Assembly: GCA_022508745.1 (NCBI GenBank)
Contig: JAFLUP010000012.1
Span: 1-44,344, forward strand
Direction of reading: 5' to 3'
Source of the DNA: Oscillospiraceae bacterium
GTDB taxonomy: Bacteria; Bacillota; Clostridia; Oscillospirales; CAG-382
Length of the DNA stretch: 44,344 nucleotides
Position numbers and translations under genes: made by a program. The notes under the pieces are model-generated. The model worked only from the letters and a program-made list of their open reading frames with translations. It searched no databases and was not told the DNA's origin. This document shows, piece after piece, positions 31,583 through 38,502 of the stretch. How positions within the stretch are numbered: the stretch's first letter is position 1; the number at the start of each line of letters is the position of its first letter.

Positions 31583-32077
31583 ATGAGTAACAAGAACGCA
31601 AATTGGGGACAAAGTGTTGCTGGCGTTGTGATAAAAGACAATAAGGTGCTACTTGCCCGCCATACATATGGAAACGGAAAGGGTATGTTAATTATACCGG
31701 GCGGTTATGTTAATTATGGTGAAACACCGCAACAGGCGTTAAAACGCGAATACATGGAAGAAACGAACATAGAGGTCGAGCCTCAAAATATAATCGGCAT
31801 TAGATTTAATATGCATGACTGGTATATTGTGTTTTGTGCAGAATATGTTTCTGGGAAAGAGCAATCGGACGGCGATGAGAACAGTGAGGTATTATGGCTG
31901 GATATCGAACACGCATTGTCAAGAGATGATGTTCCAGAACTTACCAAAAAGATGATTGAAAGTGCTACGTCAAACCAATATGGACTGCGATTCGAAGATT
32001 ATAATGGGAATACTAAACACGCACCATATTCTCTATATACGGTTCCGAGTCAAAGTTTATCGGGCAAGCGGCAGTAG
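31583..32077 (+). CDS. NUDIX hydrolase (AT-rich insert)
   Basis: The 164-residue protein hydrolyses a nucleoside diphosphate linked to X. The NUDIX box is clear (GGYVNYGETPQQALKREYMEE, a GX5EX7REUXEEXGU fit with T-N-I at the end), preceded by GVVIKDNKVLLARHTYG. GGAGG with 8-base spacing precedes the ATG. Codon use and base composition are much more AT-rich than the neighbours, marking it as acquired. A small hairpin (AGTAGCG/CGCTACT, 32073-32088) at the stop codon and the 32143 hairpin can end transcription. The substrate cannot be told from sequence. Confidence 0.9.
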   Translation: MSNKNANWGQSVAGVVIKDNKVLLARHTYGNGKGMLIIPGGYVNYGETPQQALKREYMEETNIEVEPQNIIGIRFNMHDWYIVFCAEYVSGKEQSDGDENSEVLWLDIEHALSRDDVPELTKKMIESATSNQYGLRFEDYNGNTKHAPYSLYTVPSQSLSGKRQ

Positions 32078-32142
32078 CGTGCGCTACTTTTGGTCGTTCT
32101 TACCCCTGTTCCGCTCCGTTTAGCTGCTCTTTCGCATGTAAA

Positions 32143-32182
32143 AAACCTCTTTTGTCTATCAAGACAAGAGAGGTTTCTTTTT
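32143..32182. terminator. Bidirectional terminator, near copy of the tRNA-Leu terminator
   Basis: A 15-bp stem (32143-32157 with 32162-32176, one G-T pair) has T-runs on both strands. Its core CTCTTTTGTCTATCAAGACA matches the 31436 hairpin except at a few positions. Confidence 0.87.
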
Positions 32183-32201
32183 ATGTTTCAGGGCAACGGA
32201 T

Positions 32202-32453
32202 TTATGTGTTTCGCTGAGAGCGAAGTGCCCGTTGCTGTTTATAAGACACGGGCTTGTCTATTAAACCAATCAAATAATCGGCAGATAGGTCATAATACTT
32301 ACAGAGCAATAGGAGGTCATCGATTTTCAGTTCAGCACGCCCTGTTTCTATGTGATTATAGCCTTGCTGCGACTTATTTATAATTTGTCCAACTTGTGAT
32401 TGGGTTAAATCACGATCTTCCCGAACATTTCTAATTCGCTCTCGATAATTCAT
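32202..32453 (-). CDS. XRE-family helix-turn-helix regulator
   Basis: The 83-residue protein is a Cro/C1-type DNA-binding protein: YRERIRNVREDRDLTQSQV, then IINKSQQGYNHIETGRAEL (recognition helix) and LLLLCKYYDLSADYLIGL, the common C-terminal element of small XRE repressors. AAGGAG lies before the ATG. It is divergent from the RCC1-repeat lipoprotein gene, and the shared intergenic region holds four TTGAGTAT half-sites overlapping promoter boxes, so autorepression and control of the lipoprotein gene are likely. Base composition is AT-rich like its island. Confidence 0.92.
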   Translation of the reverse strand: MNYRERIRNVREDRDLTQSQVGQIINKSQQGYNHIETGRAELKIDDLLLLCKYYDLSADYLIGLIDKPVSYKQQRALRSQRNT

Positions 32454-32502
32454 AATATCACTCCTTATTCATTCTATGAATTAATCGTATAATACTTCTC
32501 GT

Positions 32503-32564
32503 TTGAGTATTGACAAATACTCAATGATTGAGTATAATTGTTATATCGCATTGCAGATACTCAA
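32503..32564. promoter_or_regulatory. Operator array (four TTGAGTAT half-sites) over divergent promoters
   Basis: TTGAGTAT occurs at 32503-32510 and 32528-32535, and its reverse complement ATACTCAA at 32517-32524 and 32557-32564. The first pair forms a palindrome across the -35 TTGACA (32510-32515); the third site overlaps the -10 TATAAT (32533-32538; 17-base spacer). On the minus strand TTGTCA (32516-32511) could be the -35 for the XRE gene. Confidence 0.75.
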
Positions 32565-32585
32565 ATAGACTCGGAGGTTAAGATT

Positions 32586-33554
32586 ATGAAAAACAAAAAA
32601 ACAAGAATTTCTATGATTCTCATCCTGTTTCTCACCGTGATGATATCAAGCTGTGGAAAGCAAAGTGTAAATCAAAGTGATTTTTCGGCAGACGAAATAA
32701 AATCCGCCTGTCATACGATCGAAATAGGAGGTCTTACTTGCGCGGGATTAAAAAATGACGGTACTGTTCTTGTAGCGGGAAATAATATTTCAACAAATAT
32801 GTCTGATAATATATCAGCATGGAATACTATCGTTGCAATTGCGCAGGGGGGATCCCATACAGTAGGTCTAAAAAATGATGGGACTGTTGTGTCGGCGGTA
32901 TTTCGGAGTGAAGATGATCATGGTCAATGTAATGTTTCCGATTGGAAAGATATCATTGCGGTTTCAGCCGGCGAGAGTCATACAGTAGGTCTAAAAAATG
33001 ACGGATCCGTTGTTGCTGTGGGATATAATACTGACAATCAATGCGATGTTTCCGACTGGAAGGATATTGCTTTTATTTCAGCAGGAGACTATCACACAGT
33101 AGGAATAAAAAAAGATGGCACAGTAATTGCAACAGGAAAAAATCTTAATGGTCAATGTGATGTTTCAAAGTGGAGCAATATTGTTGCCGTTTCGGCTGGC
33201 GACAACTATACAGTAGGTCTAAAAAACGACGGCACTGTTGTCACAACAATTGATAAAAGCGACTGTGACATAACCGACTGGAAAGATATTGTTGCCGTTT
33301 CAGCGGGTACCTACCACATTGTTGGCTTAAAAAGCGATGGCACAGTTATCGCAAAATTCAAAAACGGTGGTCGCGATTATGGGCAATGCGATGTTTCTAA
33401 CTGGAGTGATATCGTCGAAATTTCCGCAGGCTCTTCTTTTACGATTGGACTAAAAAGTGACGGTACAGTCGTAGCCACACAAATCAAATATGACTATTTG
33501 GATCTTGGGCAAAGCAAGGTCTCTAATTGGAAAAATATTCAACTGCCAAAATAA
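32586..33554 (+). CDS. RCC1-like repeat lipoprotein
   Basis: The 322-residue product has a lipoprotein signal (TVMISSCGKQ, Cys lipidation) and about seven repeats of ~38 residues with the pattern W-x-D-I-x-A-V-S-A-G-x-x-H-T-V-G-L-K-x-D-G-T-V-V-A, as in RCC1/BLIP-II beta-propellers (GDNYTVGLKNDGTVV; AGTYHIVGLKSDGTVI). A seven-bladed propeller on the outer face of the membrane is expected, probably for protein or ligand binding. GGAGG precedes ATG 32586. The gene is AT-rich and lies in the island next to the XRE regulator, which likely represses it. Substrate unknown. Confidence 0.87.
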   Translation: MKNKKTRISMILILFLTVMISSCGKQSVNQSDFSADEIKSACHTIEIGGLTCAGLKNDGTVLVAGNNISTNMSDNISAWNTIVAIAQGGSHTVGLKNDGTVVSAVFRSEDDHGQCNVSDWKDIIAVSAGESHTVGLKNDGSVVAVGYNTDNQCDVSDWKDIAFISAGDYHTVGIKKDGTVIATGKNLNGQCDVSKWSNIVAVSAGDNYTVGLKNDGTVVTTIDKSDCDITDWKDIVAVSAGTYHIVGLKSDGTVIAKFKNGGRDYGQCDVSNWSDIVEISAGSSFTIGLKSDGTVVATQIKYDYLDLGQSKVSNWKNIQLPK

Positions 33555-33582
33555 TGAAATGTTGTAGGCAGTCTTTCACACA

Positions 33583-33612
33583 AAAAAAGCATCCGTAAGG
33601 ATGCTTTTTTCG
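33583..33612 (+). terminator. Intrinsic terminator after the RCC1-like gene
   Basis: AAAAAAGCATCC/GGATGCTTTTTT (loop GTAA) is a perfect 12-bp stem. Confidence 0.93.
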
Positions 33613-33701
33613 TGGTGCAGCCAAATCCATTCCATCCGCTCTGCGCGATTTCATTTGCCCGCGGGCTTTGTTTTTTTCACCGGACGTACCCTTCCCCCCA
33701 T

Positions 33702-33730
33702 TTGACAAATCCCTCCGAATGTGCTATAAT
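33702..33730 (+). promoter_or_regulatory. Promoter of the amidohydrolase gene
   Basis: TTGACA (33702-33707), 17-base spacer, TATAAT (33725-33730) with TGTGC before it. Confidence 0.9.
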
Positions 33731-33766
33731 CGGTCCGTATCTCAAAAAGGAAGAAGCAATTTACCC

Positions 33767-34549
33767 ATGACACTCATTGATTTTCACACCCACGTCTACC
33801 CGGAAAGGATCGCGGAGAAGGCGACACAGGCGACCTGCTCCTTCTACGATCTGCACACCCAACTGGTGGGCACGACGGAGGTTCTGCTGCAAAAAGGAAA
33901 GGAAGCGGGCATCGACCGGTTCGTGCTGCTGCCCGTGGCGGTCAAGCCGGAGCAGGCGCATCATATCAACGAATTCACCCTTGCGGAGGTGCAGGCGCAC
34001 CCGGAATTTTACGGTTTCGGCACGCTGCACGCCGCTACGGAGAACCCGCTGGAGGAGATTGACTGGATCATCGGGGCAGGGCTGAAAGGCGTGAAGATGC
34101 ACCCGGACATCCAGAACTTCCCCATCGACGACCCCCGTCTGTTCCCCGTGTATGACCGGATGCAGGGCGTCCTGCCGGTGATTTTACACACCGGGGACCC
34201 TCGGCACGACAACTCCCACCCCCGGCGTATGCGGCGGGTGATGGATCTGTTCCCCCGTTTGCAGGTGATCGCCGCGCATCTGGGCGGCTGGTCGGTGTTC
34301 GACGAGGCCATCGCGTATTTGCAGGACACCTCCTGCTATGTAGACCTGTGCAGTTGCTTTCAATTCCTTTCGCCGGAGAAAATGACTGATTATATCCGCC
34401 GCTACGGCGCGGAGCGGGTGCTGTTCGGCACGGACTTCCCCCTGTGGGAACCTGCGGAGGAGGTCAAAGCCTTTGAACGCCTGCCTCTGCGGGACGACGA
34501 GCGGGAGCTGATCGCCTATCAAAACGCCCTGCGGATTTTAGAAGCATAA
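33767..34549 (+). CDS. Amidohydrolase family 2 (TIM-barrel metal-dependent hydrolase)
   Basis: The 260-residue protein starts TLIDFHTHVYPERIAEKA with the HxH metal-binding motif, followed by GLKGVKMHPDIQNFPID, VILHTGDPRHDNSHP, VIAAHLGGW (conserved His) and VLFGTDFPLWEP (conserved Asp). This is the amidohydrolase-2 layout of the ACMSD/decarboxylase-hydrolase branch; the substrate is not predictable. AAGGAAG lies 13 bases upstream of ATG 33767; the longer frame to 33668 starts upstream of the promoter and is rejected. It is monocistronic with a bidirectional terminator. Confidence 0.9.
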   Translation: MTLIDFHTHVYPERIAEKATQATCSFYDLHTQLVGTTEVLLQKGKEAGIDRFVLLPVAVKPEQAHHINEFTLAEVQAHPEFYGFGTLHAATENPLEEIDWIIGAGLKGVKMHPDIQNFPIDDPRLFPVYDRMQGVLPVILHTGDPRHDNSHPRRMRRVMDLFPRLQVIAAHLGGWSVFDEAIAYLQDTSCYVDLCSCFQFLSPEKMTDYIRRYGAERVLFGTDFPLWEPAEEVKAFERLPLRDDERELIAYQNALRILEA

Positions 34550-34553
34550 AAGC

Positions 34554-34585
34554 AAGGGATCGGAAGTGCTTTCCGATCCCTTTTT
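34554..34585. terminator. Bidirectional terminator after the amidohydrolase gene
   Basis: AAGGGATCGGAA (34554-34565) pairs with TTCCGATCCCTT (34571-34582) and is followed by T-run; it also serves the minus-strand sigma-factor gene. Confidence 0.9.
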
Positions 34586-34596
34586 GCGTGATATGC

Positions 34597-35898
34597 TTAC
34601 TGATTATAGGTATATTCCAGCCACAAGGCTTCGCTTTCCAGCACATAGCGCTGCACGTAGACGAATTGATACGTCCCGCAGTCGATCACACCGCTTCCCC
34701 GCCGGAGCCGAATGTTGGTGGCTTCCTTCGGCAGGGCGATATAGATCCCGCTGTTCGCATCGTTGCCCAGCGCGTTCGACACACGCCCGACATACAGGTT
34801 CGGCGCCTCGTAGGATTGTCTGGGGCGGTAAACATCGGTATGATCCTCAAAAACCGTGCGCTCCCAGTGGATGGGGTCATACACCTTACGGAGCTTACGA
34901 ACCTGATAGCGGTAGTTTTCTGGGTTCGGCGCGTCCGTGATCACATACTCCATTTCCTCGCCTTCCGCGTCGAACATCCCCAAAACGGCAAACTGCTTCG
35001 TTGCGCCGCCTCCCCACCAGTTCTCCCCTTCCGGGACGCACCCGCCGTTCCGCTGCAGGGACGCATTTAACAGCCCGGCGTTCTCCAGATGCTTCCCGCA
35101 ACTGGAATAGCAGAGGTTGCTTGCGGGGAAGGAAATGCTGTAATGAGTGATCTCCCCCACTCTGCCGGCAGGAAGATGCGGGATCAGGTTCCGCAGCGCG
35201 GTCACGACCTCCCGGCAGGCGGGGCAAGCCTCGATATGCTTCGCCACGTCGGCTTTCACGTCCGCGGGCAGCTTCTCCAGTGCGTACTGGAATAAATAAC
35301 GGGAAACATCTGCACATTTCATCATAGTAACCATTCCTTTCATTCTTGTGGGCATTTTCTGCGGTTTCGGCGCGGGAACGCCCAATTCCTTGCGCATTGT
35401 TTGCAGGGCGTAATAGGTGCTGCTTTTGACACTCCCCTGCGGGATGCCCATGCGGAGCGCCGTTTGCTCCACGGTCAGCCCGTCGATGTACCGGTAGGTC
35501 AGCACCATCCGCTGTGGCGGCGGCATGGAAGCGAGGACCTGCATCACCCGTTCCACCAGCTCCTTGTGAAGCAGCGCTTCCTCCGGCGTTGGGCCGCTGT
35601 CCGGCAGAAGGTCAAAGAAGCTGCCCTCCCCGTCCTCCGTGCTTTCGGCGTTCAGCGAAAGGGACACGTTCAGGGGCTCCGGCGCCGCGTAATAGTTCTT
35701 CAGCGTGTTGCGCGCGATGGTCTTCAGCCAGCCCCGCAGCTTTCCGCTTTCCTCGTAGTCGTCGTAACGGCGGTACGCCTTGAGGAAGGTCTCCTGCACC
35801 AGATCCTCCGCGATCTCGCGCTTCCCTACCGATTGCCGGACGAAGGCGAGCAGCCAGCCGGTGTTTTCCCTCACAACGTCTTCAAAATTTTGCTTCAA
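34597..35898 (-). CDS. ECF sigma factor fused to zinc-binding anti-sigma-like domain and C-terminal extension
   Basis: The 433-residue protein begins with sigma region 2 (LVQETFLKAYRRYDDYE; GKLRGWLKTIARN, residues about 1-75) and region 4 (LASMPPPQRMVLTYRYIDGL; ALRMGIPQGSVKSSTYYAL, about 115-175). Residues about 195-235 form a zf-HC2-like unit: MKCADVSRYLFQYALE, then KHIEACPACREVVTAL with H-x3-C-x2-C at His221, Cys225 and Cys228, as in zinc anti-sigma factors. The last ~195 residues are a beta-rich, Tyr/Trp-rich unit without recognised family. No membrane helix. The start is TTG 35898, with GGAGG 12 bases before. It is divergent from another fused sigma factor. Sigma and its regulator in one chain is unusual. 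Confidence 0.83.
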   Translation of the reverse strand: MKQNFEDVVRENTGWLLAFVRQSVGKREIAEDLVQETFLKAYRRYDDYEESGKLRGWLKTIARNTLKNYYAAPEPLNVSLSLNAESTEDGEGSFFDLLPDSGPTPEEALLHKELVERVMQVLASMPPPQRMVLTYRYIDGLTVEQTALRMGIPQGSVKSSTYYALQTMRKELGVPAPKPQKMPTRMKGMVTMMKCADVSRYLFQYALEKLPADVKADVAKHIEACPACREVVTALRNLIPHLPAGRVGEITHYSISFPASNLCYSSCGKHLENAGLLNASLQRNGGCVPEGENWWGGGATKQFAVLGMFDAEGEEMEYVITDAPNPENYRYQVRKLRKVYDPIHWERTVFEDHTDVYRPRQSYEAPNLYVGRVSNALGNDANSGIYIALPKEATNIRLRRGSGVIDCGTYQFVYVQRYVLESEALWLEYTYNQ

Positions 35899-36056
35899 TG
35901 GACAACGGCACCTCCTTTCGCAGATCGCATATTTGTCATGACACCATTCTAAACAAGAAAAATGGCGTTCGGTTCAAGAAAAAGAAAAATTTTTTGCAAC
36001 TATTTGATTTTTTCGCCCACTATTTGAGTGAAAGGCACGGAAAGGAAGGGAACCCC

Positions 36057-37667
36057 ATGACCGCGGCGGACAAATTTGCCGAGGAATATGCAAAGGAATA
36101 CCTCGGCAAAGTATTTTACTTCTGTCTGAAAAAGACAGGCGACCCACAGGAGGCAGAGGATCTGGCGTCGGAGATCTCCGTCAGCGTCCTGCGCCAACTG
36201 CGCAGAGGAAACCTCCCCGAGCACCCCTCCGCATGGGTCTGGAAAATCGCCCGCAGCCGATACAGCGATTGGGCGGAAGCCAAGCGCAAACGGACGGCCG
36301 CCGTTTGCAGCGAGGACATTTCGGAGCTGCCCGATGTAAAAGCCGACAGCTCCGAACCGGAACGTGATGTTTTACAGCAGGAGGACTTTGCGCTACTCCG
36401 ACGGGAGCTTGCGTTCCTTTCCACCGACTACCGCGAGTTACTGATCGCTTTCTACATCGAAGACCGCAGCATCCGGGAGATCGCTGAACGCCTGCATCTA
36501 TCGGTAGAAGCAGTCAAGAGCCGCCTGTTTCGTGCCAGAAACATACTGAAAGAAGGAATGAACATGGCAAGAACCTTTGGACCCAAAAGCTATAAACCGG
36601 AAGAAGTGACCTTCACTTCCAGCGGATCGCAGCCCAGCGGGCTTCCCTTCAGCGCCGTACAGCGCAAAACGCCCAAAAACATCCTGCTGGAAGCCAGCGA
36701 CAACCCCTCCACAGCGGAAGAATTGAGCATGGCGCTGGGCATCGCTCTACCCTACATGGAAGAGGAGATCGAACTGCTGCACAATGCGACGCTGCTGGAC
36801 AAAGAAGGGGACAAATACGTCACCAATTTCGTCATCGAAAGCCGGCAGTGCCAGCAGGAGGTCTATGACGCCCAGCGCAGAGATTCCAAGGAGCGCAGCG
36901 CACTGATCCACCAGATCGCGTCGGACAGCCTTGCTTCCATCCGCGGGACAGGCATCGTCCGTGGCAAAATGAGCGACGCAGACCTGAAATGGTGGGTCGC
37001 GACCCATCTGGTGGACCTGACCTGTGACGACGCGAGGACAGCGTTAGGCTGGATGCGGGTTTTCTTTAACCCGAAGGCACGCGCCAACGGAGAAACATGG
37101 GGCTTCATCGGGCGGGAATGGATGGAGCTGGGCGAACCGTTGGGCTGCAACCACAGCGGCTGCTGGACGCCCCGCGGGGAATTCTGGATGTACGGGTACA
37201 GCGATTTCGAGCTTTGGTGTCGCGTGGGCTTAATGGAAAAGAACGAGTTGCTTCTGTTGATAGACCTGCTGGAAAGCCGCAAAACCGTCGAAACGCTGAC
37301 GGAGCTGGAAAAAACCGTCTGGAACGCCATCGACGGGCGGTTCGCCCACGCGGACGAAACCGGCAGGGTCGTCCCGGACGTTCTCGTGATCCCCAAAGCC
37401 GCTATGACCCGGATCGACGGCATCCTGCAAGCGCATCCGCTTTACGGCGACCTGCTGGACCGCGTGCTGGCAACATTTGACGGCGTGCGGGAATCCATGG
37501 AACGGAACCTTCCGAAACGGCTGCACGGGGAGATCCCCTACGCAACCTCCATGGATATGTGCCACCTCCGCATGATGGCGGTCAACGACCTTGTGGCAAG
37601 CGGCGGACTGATCGTCCCCGCAGCCCCCGAAAAGAGCACCCTCTCCATGTGGCTGGAATTGCCTTAA
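36057..37667 (+). CDS. ECF-type sigma factor with long C-terminal domain
   Basis: The 536-residue protein has sigma region 2 at about residues 1-85 (KTGDPQEAEDLASEISVSVL; PSAWVWKIARSRYSDWAE), and region 4 at about 110-165 (LAFLSTDYRELLIAFYIEDR; IAERLHLSVEAVKSRLFRA). After residue ~190 a winged-helix-like part follows (KNILLEASDNPSTAEELSMA; ELLHNATLLDKEGDKYVTNF) and then ~270 residues without recognised family (KWWVATHLVDLTCDD; REWMELGEPLGCNHSG; FWMYGYSDFELWCRVG). The long tail probably senses a signal or masks the sigma domains. AAAGGAAGGG precedes ATG 36057. The frame extends upstream to 35898 but not with conserved sequence. It is divergent from the 34597 sigma fusion. Confidence 0.82.
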   Translation: MTAADKFAEEYAKEYLGKVFYFCLKKTGDPQEAEDLASEISVSVLRQLRRGNLPEHPSAWVWKIARSRYSDWAEAKRKRTAAVCSEDISELPDVKADSSEPERDVLQQEDFALLRRELAFLSTDYRELLIAFYIEDRSIREIAERLHLSVEAVKSRLFRARNILKEGMNMARTFGPKSYKPEEVTFTSSGSQPSGLPFSAVQRKTPKNILLEASDNPSTAEELSMALGIALPYMEEEIELLHNATLLDKEGDKYVTNFVIESRQCQQEVYDAQRRDSKERSALIHQIASDSLASIRGTGIVRGKMSDADLKWWVATHLVDLTCDDARTALGWMRVFFNPKARANGETWGFIGREWMELGEPLGCNHSGCWTPRGEFWMYGYSDFELWCRVGLMEKNELLLLIDLLESRKTVETLTELEKTVWNAIDGRFAHADETGRVVPDVLVIPKAAMTRIDGILQAHPLYGDLLDRVLATFDGVRESMERNLPKRLHGEIPYATSMDMCHLRMMAVNDLVASGGLIVPAAPEKSTLSMWLELP

Positions 37668-37692
37668 CGATGTAAAAAACTTGTAAATCTCC

Positions 37693-37721
37693 TTGCAAAC
37701 CCGTTTCGGATATGATACACT
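37693..37721 (+). promoter_or_regulatory. Promoter of the 37756 lipoprotein gene
   Basis: TTGCAA (37693-37698), 17-base spacer, TACACT (37716-37721). Confidence 0.75.
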
Positions 37722-37755
37722 ATCCATGAGAACACACGGGAAAGGGAGAGTCACC

Positions 37756-38445
37756 ATGAAAAAACTGCTCTTGACGCTGCTGCTCGCCGGTATGCTGTCC
37801 GCTTGCGCGGCGAAAACGGACACGCCGCAAACGGAACAGGAAACGCAGAGCGAAACACAGAGCGACACGCAGAGCGTTTCGCAATCGGACACGCCGCAGG
37901 AGAGCGTCTCTGACACATCCTCTCCGCAGGAAACTTCGGCGGATGCCCCGTCGAGCAGCGGCGAAACCGACATCGATCCCGTCGATCGACGGATCTTCGA
38001 CCCGTATTGGCAGCTTTCCGACGGCGATCCCTTCCTTTTCGCCATGCGGGACAATCCCATCGATGAACAAGTTCCCAAAATCATGGAAGGCCGCGAAACC
38101 ACCACAGATATGAAGGAAGGGCTGTACATCATCTACGACCTCTGGGTGGCGGAAATGGAGCACTCCCTGCAACAATTGCTGGAGGCCATCGAGGACGACG
38201 GTCTGAAACAGCAGATGACGGACGCGCAGACGGCATGGGAAGCCGCCACAGACGCATGCATCCGTGCAGATAAAGAAATCATCGGCCACGACGGTTGGGC
38301 AACCGAGCTATTTGTGAAGTTTCCCAACGCGCGCATTCAAAAATACCGCGAACGCACCATCCTGCTGAAATATCTGCTCTATCTATACACAGATGGATCC
38401 GTCCTGAATCCGAACATTCCGCAATTCCTCCCCGTCGAACCGTAA
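37756..38445 (+). CDS. Lipoprotein with LprI-like (DUF1311-type) domain
   Basis: The 229-residue product has a lipoprotein signal (LLLAGMLSACAAK, Cys lipidation), a Ser/Gln/Thr/Glu linker (residues about 22-75), and a helical domain. In that domain EGLYIIYDLWVAEMEHSLQQ, then MTDAQTAWEAATDACIRAD and KYRERTILLKYLLYLY resemble the LprI/DUF1311 lysozyme-inhibitor-like pattern (AQxxW-xxxxDA). The match is by eye only. AAAGGGAG precedes ATG 37756; the frame upstream to 37693 lies inside the promoter. It follows the sigma-factor gene but has its own promoter and terminator. Confidence 0.78.
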   Translation: MKKLLLTLLLAGMLSACAAKTDTPQTEQETQSETQSDTQSVSQSDTPQESVSDTSSPQETSADAPSSSGETDIDPVDRRIFDPYWQLSDGDPFLFAMRDNPIDEQVPKIMEGRETTTDMKEGLYIIYDLWVAEMEHSLQQLLEAIEDDGLKQQMTDAQTAWEAATDACIRADKEIIGHDGWATELFVKFPNARIQKYRERTILLKYLLYLYTDGSVLNPNIPQFLPVEP

Positions 38446-38452
38446 GCACAAC

Positions 38453-38486
38453 ACAGGGCAACCCTTTCGGGTTGCCCTGTTTCATT
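38453..38486. terminator. Bidirectional terminator between the lipoprotein and solute-binding protein genes
   Basis: ACAGGGCAACCC (38453-38464) pairs with GGGTTGCCCTGT (38469-38480), flanked by T-rich sequence on the plus strand. Confidence 0.87.
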
Positions 38487-38502
38487 CCTTCCGTTTCTCC
38501 CT

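Noticed and set aside
33608-33618. Inverted GCACCACGAAA as remnant of a second tRNA
   Set aside because: The sequence next to it lacks a T arm or acceptor pairing; it is only a short match, kept as a possible island boundary mark.
34566-34940. Open frames on the plus strand over the sigma-factor fusion
   Set aside because: They start in the terminator and are antisense to a coherent sigma-factor reading frame.
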